Below are positions 34,630-46,154 of a DNA stretch of 64,000 bases, in pieces. Position 1 is the stretch's first letter; every line of letters starts with the position of its first letter. Under the pieces are notes generated by a model, which did no database searches, had not been told where the DNA came from, and saw nothing but the letters and a program-made list of their open reading frames with translations. The stretch is from Daucus carota subsp. sativus (taxonomy: Eukaryota; Streptophyta; Magnoliopsida; Apiales; Apiaceae), in contig NC_030382.2 of NCBI RefSeq assembly GCF_001625215.2, positions 28,134,610-28,198,609 of the forward strand. Direction: 5' to 3'. The translations under genes were made by a program, and so were the position numbers.

Positions 34630-35026
34630 TTAGAGAAAAGTTCTATAGAGACCATTTTTAGACCATTTTTATTGGAGACCACTTATATTCTGCAATCAAA
34701 ACACTATAAAACTCATTATTTTGTGAAGTATGTTCTACAAATATCATGTATTCATTAAAATTATTGAAGATCATTTAATGTTTAATAAGTAGATAATGTA
34801 TGTTCTGCAAGTTGAACAAAATGTCCTGCAAACTAAACATATTTCACAGAATAAATTTTTTTGTAATGTTCTACATGCAAAACTTATATAATATTCAAGA
34901 CTTTAAATGAAATAATGATTTTGTACAACCTGATTTGCAAATTTATTCGTTTTGCAATATTTTACTTGCAAAATATAAGTGGTCTCCACCGTCTCCAATA
35001 AAAGTGGTCTCTATAGAAATTAACTC
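34630..35026. mobile_element. MITE with long terminal inverted repeats
   Basis: Left TTCTATAGAGACCATTTT and right AAAGTGGTCTCTATAGAA pair, and the similarity continues inward for roughly 55 bases (GGAGACCACTTATATT against AATATAAGTGGTCTCC). The interior repeats GTTCTGCAA/TTTGCAA words. The long inverted ends suggest a Mutator-like derivative. Confidence 0.7.
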
Positions 35027-36317
35027 TCTCAATACCACCACCTCTAGCCACCACGCCGCCCACCATTTCGACCACTGCCTGCCACCAGGATTGTACCAAA
35101 ATCACCGAATTTAAACAAAAATGATCTCCGCCATTAAACAAAACTCATCACGTCCACCACTCAGCATTACACCACCGCGACGACCATCTACACACCAACA
35201 CCACTGCATAATCACCGATAAAAAGGACACAAATTTATCTAAATCAACAAAAACGGACATCAAATCACCTATTATTCAGCGAAAATCACCACCGATCGTT
35301 CTGATCAAATTAAAGCAAATCACCATGGAGATCAAAAATTGAGACACATATATATTAAAACCAAAATGAAGGTAAAAAAACTCGCCGCAATTCAATGGAT
35401 GACGCTGGGATGAGTGGGAGAAATTAAAAGAGGAGAGGTGTCGCCAGACCGATGACCGGAAGGGGAGGACAGGCGTGGCCGGAAACTATGGTGGGATGGG
35501 TGGGGAGGGTTGGGGATGGAGATGATAAGATTTAAAATGTGTAGATAAGATTAATATAGATCTTAATTTGTGTGGTGGATATTTGATCTCACATCTCACA
35601 CTAGGGTGAATTCTCATATGAGATAGGGAGAGGGAAAAAGAGAGTAAATATAAGAAATTTTAAATTTTTATTAATAAAATTAATAAAAAAATTAGAATGA
35701 AGTATTAATTTTAAAATTTATGAGTAATATTTTTTATTTTTTTCAACATTTGTGAAACACGAGCGCAAAAAAATTATGAGATTCTCTAAGATTTAATAAA
35801 ATCTTTTTTTCTAATTAAAAATAAGATTTAATATCTCTCAGTATTAAATGGTTATAGTTTTTTTTGACAATTTAGACTTAGACACCTTGTAGATGAGTAT
35901 CTATTATGATCTCTCGGATTGAGCGTGAGTCGATCCTAGATGTCCGGGATAACAACGATTATAGTTCTTATGTTATGTAAAAAAATATTATGATTTACGT
36001 GTTACGTATGGTGATTTTTAAAATCTATGTGAAATCTACGTGATCCTCGGATATATTGAAAATTATTATCTCGGAGATCCTCGGTTCCCTGTTCTGAACA
36101 AGAGAGAAATGGCAAAAGAATGCAAATATATATATTATATCAAGAACAAAAGTAGAAAGAGAGAGGAAGAAATAAAAAGAAAAATTTCAAAAAAAAAACC
36201 AAAAACAGTAAGAAATTGTGAAAAATGCTAATGAGCACGACAGCACTTATTAGAATCCGATCGTGTCCAAAATCGCAATATTTTCTCTTATTTTCCCTTT
36301 CGGACCCCCATTTTCTT
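35027..36317. other. Intergenic, no gene seen
   Basis: Contains CACCACC-type low complexity and a G-rich block at about 35400-35530. The 73-codon frame at 35121 has repeat-like composition and is not supported as a gene. Confidence 0.5.
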
Positions 36318-36330
36318 CTTTATAAACACT
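36318..36330 (+). promoter_or_regulatory. Probable TATA box of the HWS gene
   Basis: CTTTATAAACA lies about 115 bases upstream of a GG|GTAAG splice donor (36434/36435) that would end the first leader exon of the HWS gene. A pyrimidine-rich start region follows. Confidence 0.5.
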
Positions 36331-36566
36331 CGTTCACTTTTCTCCTCAACTCGTGTTCTTTCTATTGGCAAAAAAAACATTCTTTTCTTTGGTTCCAAGG
36401 CCTGTCACTTTGTTCATTTCAGAAATAACCAAGGGTAAGAAACAAACAACCTTCTTCTTCTTCTGATAAATCTATATTTACACATTTTGTATCTCACCTT
36501 TGCTTATTGTTTACACTCTTTAAAACAATTCAATTCACATTTTAAGCTAATTTATTGGTGTTTCAG

Positions 36567-36615
36567 GGAAATCAAACATGACCCATTATTCCCTGAGATG
36601 TTTATATGCATAAAG
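36567..36615 (+). other. HWS leader exon with an 11-codon upstream ORF
   Basis: Bounded by TTGGTGTTTCAG| and AAAG|GTACAA. It holds ATG at 36578 followed by MTHYSLRCLYA and a stop at 36611-36613. This depends on the inferred splicing of the leader. Confidence 0.4.
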
Positions 36616-37509
36616 GTACAATCTTGATTTGTTTGATGCCCTTGAATTATGTTTTTTTCTTATGCTAAATTATAAAGATGTTTTTTTGCAAAAATTGTAT
36701 TGGGTTTTTTCAGTTTGGTTGTGGGTTGTTTTTGATGTTTGAGATGTGATTTGTCTGTTAGATGAATCTTTTTTGTTCACACAATATTGTTTTTTTTTAA
36801 AGCTGGAGGACTTGCAAAAGAGGGGCCCTAACCCATGTTTAGAACCCTAGCCTATGTGTTAGGGTTTGATGGCAGTGTTTGTTTTATCAGGAAGATGCAA
36901 TGGTCATGATTTTGTCAACAGAAAAATCATTTTAGTCGTATGAATCTGGAAAGGAAGTGTTGTTTTCTTATAGTGACATTTCTCTGCTGTCCTCTTTCAG
37001 TTGTTCCCCATTAACTGACCAGTGGTTATATTCTCTTGTTTACATTGTTCTATAAGGTACTTTAGTGTAATTTGTATTTGATAAAATTAGACTCATTCCT
37101 CGGGATATATTTAATGTTTGTTTAGCTATCTTAATGAATATAGAAAAATCAAGCTTTTCTTTGCCATTTGGTATGAGAAAGTTGTAATACAATGATAGTT
37201 TACTTAATCTGCAAATTTTTTTGTCAAGACTTAATCTGCAGATTTATATATACGTACAAGTATTAATATATAAAGGGACACAAGGAAGATACATCTATCA
37301 AGAATAAATATGCAATTTTGGGAGAAACTAGTTTGAGGTGTTCATTGAGTTTTTTTTTGCATTTAATGAAATATCTCTCTTTGATCTGTAACTCCATATA
37401 TGTAATTTTTGAGCTGAACACATTTTTGTTCTTTCACAGACTTGTGTTTTAACTAAAACTTAACATCATGCAGTTTGCAGACTTGGATTGCTGGTCTCTA
37501 GGTCTTATT

Positions 37510-37745
37510 ATGCTATATGATCTGGAAAACCTCGAGGTAAGATAATATAGTTTTTAATCTTTCTAATTATGTTGAGTCTGCATAATTAGATAGAAAAACC
37601 TTTTGCAAATAGGCTTGGTAAATTTCCTTTCTAATTATGTTGGGTTATAATTTTTAATGTTTTTGTTCAGATTAGTTCCATTACTTCATTATGCAAGGGG
37701 ATACGGATACGTCATGGGTCAGTCATTCTCTTGACAGCATCGTAA
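37510..37745 (+). other. Second upstream ORF overlapping the HWS start
   Basis: If the exon ending at 37536 (CTCGAG|GTAAG) is spliced to 37671 (TTGTTCAG|ATTAG), an ATG at 37510 opens a 33-codon frame. It runs through the HWS start in another phase and stops at 37743-37745, overlapping the main ORF by 55 bases. Such a frame would be expected to reduce initiation at the main ATG. Confidence 0.4.
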
Positions 37746-38914
37746 GAAACATTGGTGTGTTTAATTCATATTCAGAGCTAAGTGATGAAGAGAACAATGA
37801 AAGTACAACTGTTTCGGTGGATTTAATCTTGCCTGATGACTTGTTAGAACTAATCCTGGCTTATCTTCCTGTTGCAAGCATCATTAGAGTGGGTTGTGTG
37901 TGCAAAAGATGGCATGAAATTGTTAGTTCAATGAGGTTTTTGAAGAGCCTCACGCACACTGTGCCCCAAAAACCTTGGTATTTTATGTTCACAAGCTCGG
38001 ATGAGCCAATTGGTCATGCCTTCGACCCCCTTCTTCGGAAGTGGTATAGCATACCACTTCCCTGCATCGAGACATCCAGTTGGTTCATTGCTTCTTCATG
38101 TGGATTGGTTTGTTTCATGGATAATGATAGTAGAAGTGAGCTATATGTATGCAACCCAATCACTAAATACTACCGGGAAATTGAGGAACCTCCAGGTGTG
38201 AAATTTTGTGATTACAGTGCATTGGCAATCTCAGTTAAGAAGGCATCTTATTGTTACAATGTGTCAGTTGTGAAATCTGTACAAGTCCAGGGAAATTTTT
38301 TTGAGTGGGAAGTATCCATTCACGTTTACGAATCTGAAACAATGACTTGGGCAACCCCTTTGGTAGAGGTTTTAACTGGTTGGAGAGGGGGTGATGAGAG
38401 TGTGATTTGCAATGGGGTCTTGTTCTTCCTGATATACTCGACTGGTGGTGGCATGCCAGAGAACCGTCACGGATTAGTAGCTTATAATTTATCTGGTCGG
38501 TTGTCCCATGGCTCGTTGATGAGGGGGTTTATACCAATGCCATGTCCTCTTACTTGCGGCCGTCTTATGAACCTAAAGGACAAGTTGGTAATGGTTGGAG
38601 GCATAGGGAAACACGACCGACCTGGTATAATTAAGGGCATTGGTATTTGGCTTCTGAATGGTAAAGTCTGGCAAGAGATTTCTCGCATGCCCCACAAGTT
38701 TTTTCAAGGATTTGGTGAGTTTGATGATGTTTTTGCTAGCAGTGGTACAGGTGACCTCATATACATCCAGAGTTATGGATCTCCTGCTCTCCTTGTGTTC
38801 GACTTTAACCAGAAGCAATGGAAGTGGTCTCAAAAATGTCCAGTTACAAAGAGGTTTCCCCTTCAGCTCTTTACTGGATTTAGCTTCGAGCCTAGACTTG
38901 AAATATTCCCGTGA
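37691..38914 (+). CDS. HWS: F-box protein HAWAIIAN SKIRT (HWS)
   Basis: 407 residues, strongly like Arabidopsis At3g61590. The F-box is at about 46-90 (LPDDLLELILAYLPVASIIR, then CVCKRWHEIV). The C-terminal kelch/beta-propeller-like substrate region includes RPWYFMFT-like KPWYFMFTSSDEP, IETSSWFIASSCGLVCFMDN, GWRGGDESVICNGVLFF, MVGGIGKHDRPG and FQGFGEFDDVFASSGTGDL. The protein ends EPRLEIFP as in the family. HWS is an SCF substrate adaptor controlling organ fusion, growth and microRNA pathway output in Arabidopsis. Coding region in one exon; the 5' leader is apparently spliced (exons to 36434, 36567-36615, about 37474-37536, then 37671). Complete and probably functional. Confidence 0.95.
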   Translation: MQGDTDTSWVSHSLDSIVRNIGVFNSYSELSDEENNESTTVSVDLILPDDLLELILAYLPVASIIRVGCVCKRWHEIVSSMRFLKSLTHTVPQKPWYFMFTSSDEPIGHAFDPLLRKWYSIPLPCIETSSWFIASSCGLVCFMDNDSRSELYVCNPITKYYREIEEPPGVKFCDYSALAISVKKASYCYNVSVVKSVQVQGNFFEWEVSIHVYESETMTWATPLVEVLTGWRGGDESVICNGVLFFLIYSTGGGMPENRHGLVAYNLSGRLSHGSLMRGFIPMPCPLTCGRLMNLKDKLVMVGGIGKHDRPGIIKGIGIWLLNGKVWQEISRMPHKFFQGFGEFDDVFASSGTGDLIYIQSYGSPALLVFDFNQKQWKWSQKCPVTKRFPLQLFTGFSFEPRLEIFP

Positions 38915-40356
38915 CCTACTATGAATTTGAAGCAGTGTCACTGGAGAACTTATAGAGAATTTTAGCCTTCTGTCCTTCACTTTTGGTTTGGCTATCATAT
39001 TTAGCCTCTAAATTATCTCAGAGAACTATAGAAACTGTATTAGCCAAATGAGGCTGCTTTTTATAATGCAAAAATGGGATTATTTTTTCTTTTACTGATC
39101 TGTTACCAGCAAATGCAACTTTGTCACAGCTTTTGCATAATAAACTGGATTCAATATCATATTGCCTTTTCTCTTGCCTTGTTTATTTTACAACATTATC
39201 TCTGGGAGATTAGTTTTTACTATTACTGATATAACTGTAGTCTATCGTTATGCTTTTACATGTTCAATTCGTCCTCGTAGTACACCAGTGCTTTTGCTTT
39301 ATTAGTCTTTGCCCTCTGCAATTCTAGAGATGAGAGCTTGCTAATAGACTTATTTGACAGATGTTGCTTGTAGTTGCTTCAAATTCATTTTTAGTTATCG
39401 GCTACCTGTTTATCATTCAGGTTTTTTTTTTTATTTGATCCCAATTCATTTTTAGTTATTCGCAATCCGATCTTCATTCAGGATTTGTTTCTATTAGACT
39501 TAACCTTTGCAGTTTGTGGCATGATGAAGAAAGAAAACTTATATTGGATTATAATTCAGCCTGTCTGATAACTGGTCAGTAGTTCTGATCTTGACAGGCA
39601 ATGTGATACTCGTCTCAGACACGGAATTAATCATCCTGTTGAATTCGCCTGTTGCGTCCTCTGCAGCTTTGGTTCCAAGTTCATTTGACAAGTTTTTGTC
39701 CAAGAACCAAAATGTCTACGGCAAAGGTCCTAATCATGTGAGGTCAGTAATCAGGATCAGAGATCATCTAATGTTAAGGAATGTCAGAAACTACATAAAT
39801 CATCTTCTTGGAAAAAACGTTGATTCCCAGGCATCTCTGCAAATCCATAGATCCCGCGATGAAATGCAAAAGAAATCCATTTACATTGCTGTCCACAATG
39901 ATGAGGATACTCATTGAACAGTACAGCACAAATGCTGAAAACAAAAGACCATTGTAAACAGAATTATATATGATGTAGAAAACGACTGACTATGACATAA
40001 TGAATCCTGTTCTGAGAAAGACAAGTCCCTGAAATATAATGAGAGATTCGATGCATGTGTGTGAGAATTGAGACAGATAAATGTATTGGGCCGTTTTTCT
40101 TTCGTTTTCCAAGTCCCTACTTGGATGAATAAAGAATGTGGGAAAAGGGACCTTGATGAACCAATAATTTTTGGTGGTTAACCTAATGTTGTGGAAACTG
40201 TGGCTTGCTCTCGTACTGATGGTGATGTTTCAGATTAATGAGTGGTTTGGTTTGGTTCCTTCAAATCTAGACTACTATGTTGTTTGGTAAGGATTCCAGA
40301 TTTCATTTTTCATACTTTATCATTTCTGTTTTTCAAATTTCACCATGAATACCCGT
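38915..40356. other. 3' flank and intergenic
   Basis: An imperfect 60-base repeat (CAATTCATTTTTAGTTATTC and its neighbour, about 39385-39482) is visible. An open frame at 39591-39917 (about 108 codons, after a TTGACAG acceptor-like site) ends KKSIYIAVHNDEDTH. It matches nothing I recognise and could be an exon of an unknown transcript or chance. Confidence 0.4.
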
Positions 40357-40384
40357 TAGGGATGACTATGGGTCGGATCGGTTC

Positions 40385-41069
40385 AGAGGCGTAGCCAGAA
40401 AACATAGCGAAAACATAGCCAGGGGGTCGAAAAACAATCTCATAAAAAAATCGGTCTTTTTAATGTGTGTCCAAGGGTACACAATGTGCCTATTTGGCTA
40501 TTGGCACTTATGGCTTCTCTCGATAAGAAGCCGGCTTCTACTTTTTTGGACTCGTTTGTGTAAAAAGCCGGAAGCACTTATAAGAAGTTGAAAATATTAG
40601 CTTTTGTTTTAGGACTTCTCCTTCTTCCCCAAACAGTTTAGTCACTTGTAACTCTTAATTTACTTCTCACTCCTACTCCACTTATTTACTTTAAGCAAGA
40701 AGAACTTTTTTAAGCTTACCCAAACGGTCCCATTAATAAGCACCAACTCTCATGAAAATGGCTTTTTTTTGTTGAAATTGGGGTGAAAACATGAGACACA
40801 TTAACATTTATTATTCATCCACCAATCAAAATTTACTATATTCTCATGAAAATCTATGACTATTGTGTGTCCTTAGGCATAGAAAAGATGATTTCATTTT
40901 TTTAATAATTTATTCACTTTTGGGATCAAATTTTTTATGTGTGGGGGTCAAAAAATTTATTTATTGGGGGTCAAAAATCAAAAAATTAAATTTTATATAA
41001 TATATATAAGAGGATATTAAAGGGTGAGGGGGTGCAACTGACCCCCTGTGATGAACGTAGCTACGCACT
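40385..41069. mobile_element. Mutator-like non-autonomous element inside the outer one
   Basis: A perfect 10-bp target duplication GGATCGGTTC lies at 40375-40384 and 41070-41079. The ends AGAGGCGTAGCC and GGTAGCGTAGC-like (GTAGCTACGCACT, reverse AGTGCGTAGCTAC) form short inverted repeats. Target duplications of 8-11 bp are typical for Mutator-like elements. No transposase ORF. Confidence 0.75.
40483..40734. mobile_element. Innermost MITE, same family as 8963-9213
   Basis: The left AATGTGCCTATTTGGCTA pairs with the right CCCAAACGGTCCCATT. Interior words (CACTTATAAGAAG, ATTAGCTTTTGTTTTAGG, CTCCACTTATTTACTTTAAG) match the element at 8963-9213. It lies inside the Mutator-like element, making a three-level nest. 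Confidence 0.65.
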
Positions 41070-41840
41070 GGATCGGTTCTGATATATGAGATATCCAAAT
41101 TCAAATCTAGATTATGTTTAAAATCCAAATCCAATCGGGTTTCACATATCAAATCCAAATCCACGGGTTTCGGATCGAGTTCGTGTTTATTCAAAACCCG
41201 AATCCCAAAATGTAAGTAGTATTATGAAAAATTTATTTTTGATTTTTTGACCTTAAATTTCACTACATTTAAAATTAAACTACACTAACAATAAAGTATT
41301 ATACATTAATAAAATCTCAAACCGTATTTAATATTTTCTAAACACAAATCTTCACTGTATAGAGTTTGAAATTTTAAAAATAATTCATTGGTTAAACAAA
41401 AAAAACCTCACCCAAAAATATATACATTCACATTTTATACTTTATCATTTTTATATCATCAGTTTTATGTTTGTTCAACGCGACTGTTTTTTAGATGCCG
41501 TATACATTTCATTATTGAATTAATTTTCTACTCACATGTGTGTGTATTATAAGCAAAATCTAGTATATTTAAAATTGAAAAAAATGCATTAGTATATTCT
41601 ATACATACATACATATATGTTTAGATATTTTATGACAAGAAAAAAAGATATTTGAATTTTTTCGGGTTTTGGGTTCGGATCGGATGTCGGGTTTCGATAC
41701 GAATACCTAATATCCAAATCCAAACCTGTCCGGGTCTAAAAATCCAATCCAAATCCAAATCCAAAATATCGAGTTCGGTAAAATCTATTCGGCTCGAAAC
41801 GGTCGGATATCCATTCGGATCGGATTTTCCTGCCATCCAT

Positions 41841-43243
41841 AATACCTATCTTATTGGAAAACAGAACAGAGTACAATTTCTAATAAATTAATATTTTTCA
41901 ACATGCTTAAAAGAAATTGTTTCAAGATTTTTATAATCGGAGAGATATTAATGAATTGATAAACTAAACCTATTTATTAATTTAGTGAGTAAAACTTAGC
42001 TTTTTCTTTTTCATAAAAAAAAAACTTAACTATTTTTAAGGAAAAATAATTATCACATTTATTACTCCTTCCGTTTTTTTTTGACATCCTGGGAGATAAC
42101 GAAATGTTATCTTTATCATTGTTGAATCTCTTATTTTATCCCAAACATTTATTTGGTATTTGAGTATCTATAAGTCTTGTATTGATTGAGGGAATATCAC
42201 GAGAGCCTCTTACACAAAAAATGTTCATATTTTGGAGTCACTTGTTACCCGAACATCAGTTCATGGGTGACAGATGATTGTTATGTGATGTTCAATTATC
42301 ATGCTACTAGTTACACAATAGATATAGGATGTGTTTGGAAATTAGCGGTCAGCGCTTAACTGATATATTAGATATTTGATGTTTTGACTAGTGGATTGGA
42401 TTAACGATTTATTGTAAAATTGTTTGGTAAATAGTTGTTTGATTAACTTTTTGTGACACATATCAAAACCTACCAAAAAACTCCTCAAAGTAGCTTTTTG
42501 GAAATTAGCTTTTTGACCCAAAACCTCTATTTCATTCCGCTAACAATCAAATACTAGCATTAGCGGATTGAATTGGTCGAGATTACTCGATATGTCATTG
42601 TGATACTTTTTAAATTAAAGAATTTGGATATTTTATGTGTTAAGCGATTTGAAACCAAAATGATTATTTATTTTACTCATTTTTTGTTTTATAAGTGATA
42701 GTTGAGAGTTTGTCCCGACTGAATTCTAAAGCTTATTTTGTTAAGTGTTTTGTAGTAACAAAACCATTTGTTTATAAAAAAGAAAGTATGCTTGATATAT
42801 TTTAAAATATATATATGTCTGAAAATTATAAAATAACAAATTTTCATTTACAGTCAAGAACGGATCAATTTGATTTTTGAAAGTCTATTTATTTTAAATG
42901 GAGGAAATTTATTTTGAGATGGAGGGATAAATTGTTAACAAAAAACTATTTAAGCTGGTTCAATTTTTAAAGTTTTCATTTTCAATTTCAACCCAAATTA
43001 GTTTAATATGATTTAATACTTATCAATTTTATTTTAGTTGATCAGCCCAGCCAAATAATCTTAATTATAAACTTATAATGACTCGTCTCGGACTGTTCTC
43101 TGTGATTTACAATAGCTGGGTATAAGTCATGGGCTTTTTATACAGTCGCTGGTCGTTGTTTACATTTCAACATCCAAGGTCTGGGCTGAGCTCCAAAATG
43201 GACTCTTCGAACTAAGTGATTCCGTAAATGAAAGAAGTCAACA
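41841..43243. other. Intergenic with decayed mobile-element ends
   Basis: A Stowaway-like end (ATTACTCCTTCCG, 42061) and hAT-like words (GTGTTTGGAAATTAGCGG, 42330; GCTAACAATCAAATA, 42540) are visible, but complete elements could not be bounded. No gene. Confidence 0.45.
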
Positions 43244-43315
43244 GGTTCTATGGTCTAGCGGTTAGGACATTGGACTCTGAATCCAGTAACCCGAGTTCAA
43301 TTCTCGGTAGAACCT
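43244..43315 (+). tRNA. tRNA-Gln (anticodon CTG)
   Basis: Begins GGTTCTATGGTCTAGCGG (box A TGGTCTAGCGG). The anticodon loop CTCTGAA sits between TTGGA and TCCAG, box B is GAGTTCAATTCTC, and the acceptor stem GGTTCTA/TAGAACC is perfect. A run of T (43315-43324) is the Pol III terminator. No intron; looks functional. Confidence 0.95.
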
Positions 43316-43487
43316 TTTTTTTTTGACACACCAAATCCTGATTCTCTCCTCTGCTCATTCTTCATTCCTCAGCCCCAACCCATTTTCTACACAATCGGTG
43401 GAACCTTTTTTGACATACCGAATCCTTATTCTTTCCTGCTGCTCATTCTTCATTCCTTAACCCCAACTCATTTTCTGCACAATCTCA
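43304..43487 (+). repeat. Tandem duplication of the tRNA-Gln 3' end and flank
   Basis: The unit TCGGTAGAACC plus T-run and about 80 bases (ending CATTTTCTACACAA) recurs from about 43396 as TCGGTGGAACC with the same downstream words (GCTCATTCTTCATTCC, CATTTTCTGCACAA). The second copy holds only the last bases of the tRNA. Confidence 0.8.
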
Positions 43488-44706
43488 CAGAAGATATACA
43501 CTTCAGTTCTTTTACTCCTTTCTGTTATTTAGAATGACATGTTCTTGTGAGCTCGCTATGTATCCTATACAAACCTCAAGGCATCACTTACCTCTGAGGA
43601 GATGCCCAGAGGCCAGAAACATTACCCTTTAAATAAGTTTCCGCAGCTACTCACCTTTCATCATTAGTATGTTTGTTACATAATATTACCATCCTAAACA
43701 ATACAAGGAAAGGCTAAAGGTTCATGCTAATATGCTAGTTATATTCATGACTTAATTCAGCCATAAACAGCGCATATATCATCTTGATTGCTGTTTATGC
43801 AAGCCACTCAGATGTCGATACAATAAATAAATGACGACAAACTTAAGTTATATTCTCAGATAAAAGAATAACTAAACAGGAAAATTATTCTGGCACATAA
43901 GAGATACATCAATCGGCAAAGTTAATAATACTCATTCGCAGCTTCAGGTCAGAAAAGCATCTTATTCTTTCTTTCACAAAAAAAAAAAGAACTTAAAAAC
44001 TTTTAACCACCGCACGCCACAACATCATAAGACATTTTCACTACACAAACTTCTCAGACAAAAAAACTCACCAACCATATACCTCAATTAGCTGAACTGC
44101 TAACCTTTAATTCACAAAAACAGACAACTCATAATCCAAAAATGAAACGATTGTAAGAACACATCCAGAACAATAATCATTAGGTCATCAACTTGATTTT
44201 GTATCGACTAAACAAAGGGATAACTTACAACTAAACATACAGATGTATGAAGACACTTGGAACAACAAAAGTGGTAGTGAAGCAAACGAGTATAGACCTG
44301 TTACCGAATCCTTGTATTCACACAACCAAAGAATGACTCACAATAGGAACGAAAGCTGTAAGCTGACACTTTGAACATCAACAAAATCTCACTGGTAGAG
44401 TCTAGAACCATACACCAAAGCACAACACAAAACAGAATTTATAGATGTAAAAAGATAAGCGAAAACAACAGAGGCATTTAACTCTATATGCATTCCTACA
44501 AAATCAGACTCTAAACAAAGCTAATACCGATATAATAAAAGCTGAAATCACTTTGCTGTTGAATTGAAAATATAAAATGACACAACAAGAGACTGAAAAC
44601 TGGCTTCAAACCATAATTCCATAGATAAATTAGGTCTCCGATTTATTCGATTCATCACGATATAATAGATAAACACATTACACAAACAGCATAAATAAAC
44701 GAAAAT
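43488..44706. other. Intergenic, including the eIF1A 3' UTR side
   Basis: No open frame of note. The part next to 44706 is presumably the eIF1A 3' UTR (minus strand). Confidence 0.5.
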
Positions 44707-45144
44707 CTAGATTTTATCAATATCTTCGTCCTCAAACTCGATGTAATCATCAGCAGCATTCTCATCCTCCTCATCAAGTCCCCCAGTAATACCTTCATTA
44801 AGCCTGGTATTCTCCGGCAACTCACCGTAAGCCTTCAACAACCTCGCCTCATCCGGCATATACTTGAGAATCACATCGGCCTTATCGTCCTGATAATCAC
44901 GCAATCCGACGAGAATAATATCGCCGGCGGCGATCCAGACCTTCTTGTGCATCTTGCCGCGAATATGACAGAGACGCTTGGTGCCGTCGATGCACATGGC
45001 TTCGCAGCGGCCGTTACCGAGCATACGCATGACTTGAGCGTATTCCTGGCCGTCTTCTTTGAAGACGAGCTCGCGCTTCTCGTCGTCGGCCTCGTTCTTG
45101 CCTCGCTTGCGGTTCTTGCCTCCCTTTCCCTTGTTCTTCGGCAT
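44707..45144 (-). CDS. eIF1A: Translation initiation factor eIF1A
   Basis: 145 residues, the usual length, single coding exon. A basic N-terminal tail ([20 protein letters not shown]) is followed by an S1/OB-fold (about 28-95: [57 protein letters not shown]) and an acidic C-terminal tail ending [14 protein letters not shown]. eIF1A binds the A site of the 40S subunit, promotes scanning and recruits eIF5B through its acidic tail. All regions are intact, so it should be functional. Confidence 0.97.
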   Translation of the reverse strand: MPKNKGKGGKNRKRGKNEADDEKRELVFKEDGQEYAQVMRMLGNGRCEAMCIDGTKRLCHIRGKMHKKVWIAAGDIILVGLRDYQDDKADVILKYMPDEARLLKAYGELPENTRLNEGITGGLDEEDENAADDYIEFEDEDIDKI

Positions 45145-46154
45145 GGTGGAACCCTAGATCGGATTTCTTTTTGGTTTGTGGATTCAGATTATTTCAATTT
45201 GATTGAATTCAATTAGGGGTGTGTGTGTTTATTGTAATAAAGTGAAGAAGTGTTGTTGCGTGGAAGCCCCAAAAGGTGTGGGGATATTTTCCTTGACGCT
45301 ATTGCCCTTGTGTTTGTTAGTTAAGTACTCGCTATTTCACTTTTAATAATTTCATAAATAATTGATAATAATTCATGTATTTGATTTATTTTTTTTACAA
45401 TCTTATTGAACATAAAATATAAGAACACAGTCGGGACAAACTCCCAAACTGACAACTACAACCTGATTGTGAAACAAAAACCGAACTAAACAAATAGCTG
45501 CTTTGTTTTCAGATTGCTTAACAGATAGAATATAAATATTTTTGATGATAAAAATGATTACAAAAGTTTCTCGAGTAATCCAGTTGACACCAACATCACT
45601 GAAAATAGTAGAATCACAATTGACCTGCGCACATAAAAAACCGGTGATAGACTAGTGTTCATATCCATCGGTTACACCAACTGAGGTTGGGGGTACAGAT
45701 GCCCCATATATTGAACAATCCTTTGTTGTGCGAGGTGAGCTCTCGCGATACGTACCACAATCCAGCTTTGAAGCGGGTTGCCCAGATCTCCCAATACACC
45801 GTAGAAATCATTCTTAACAACATGACAACAAATCAAAAACGTAACAAGACATACACCCAAAAATTGGGGACAATCAACAACCCGAAAAGATGGGTATGTG
45901 TAACAAGATCACACCCAAAATGATTTAGATCTTGATTTTATTGAATATTATTATAATAGAAATTAAAGATTTAGAAATGGAGGAAACAGGATGACATGGA
46001 TGGATGGGACGGATGTGGATTTGATGGAAGAAGGGGGCGGTGAAGGATGGATGATAGTTATGAATGGTGGCCGACTCTCATTAGGGTTTTTTTTATTTGA
46101 TTATTAATAATATTAGTCATATACCTAAATTTTAGGGAATTTATCTAATATAGC
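45145..46154. other. eIF1A promoter side and intergenic
   Basis: Immediately upstream of eIF1A (minus strand) is a probable 5' UTR. A 62-codon minus frame at 45672-45860 contains a coding-like stretch (GVLGDLGNPLQSWIVVRIAR) that I cannot assign; it may be a gene fragment. Confidence 0.4.

Larger units (their letters stand above)
40357..41840. mobile_element. Outer DNA transposon (hAT-like MITE), split by a later insertion
   Basis: The left end TAGGGATGACTATGGGTCGG pairs imperfectly with the right end CGGATTTTCCTGCCATCC. The interior is rich in AATCCAAATCCAAAT and CGGATCGG words typical of a widespread plant non-autonomous family. It is interrupted at 40385-41069 by another element. Confidence 0.6.

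Noticed and set aside
34170-34682. Overlapping frames rich in Cys/Val/Tyr or His/Thr
   Set aside because: They are translations of the CA/TA/C microsatellite block on both strands.
39591-39917. 108-codon frame downstream of HWS as a separate gene
   Set aside because: There is an acceptor-like site before it, but no homology, no upstream exon and no promoter could be supported.
45672-45860. 62-codon minus frame with GVLGDLGNPLQSWIVVRIAR
   Set aside because: Looks partly coding but is short, unbounded by clear splice sites and matches no family I know; kept only as a remark in the spacer entry.
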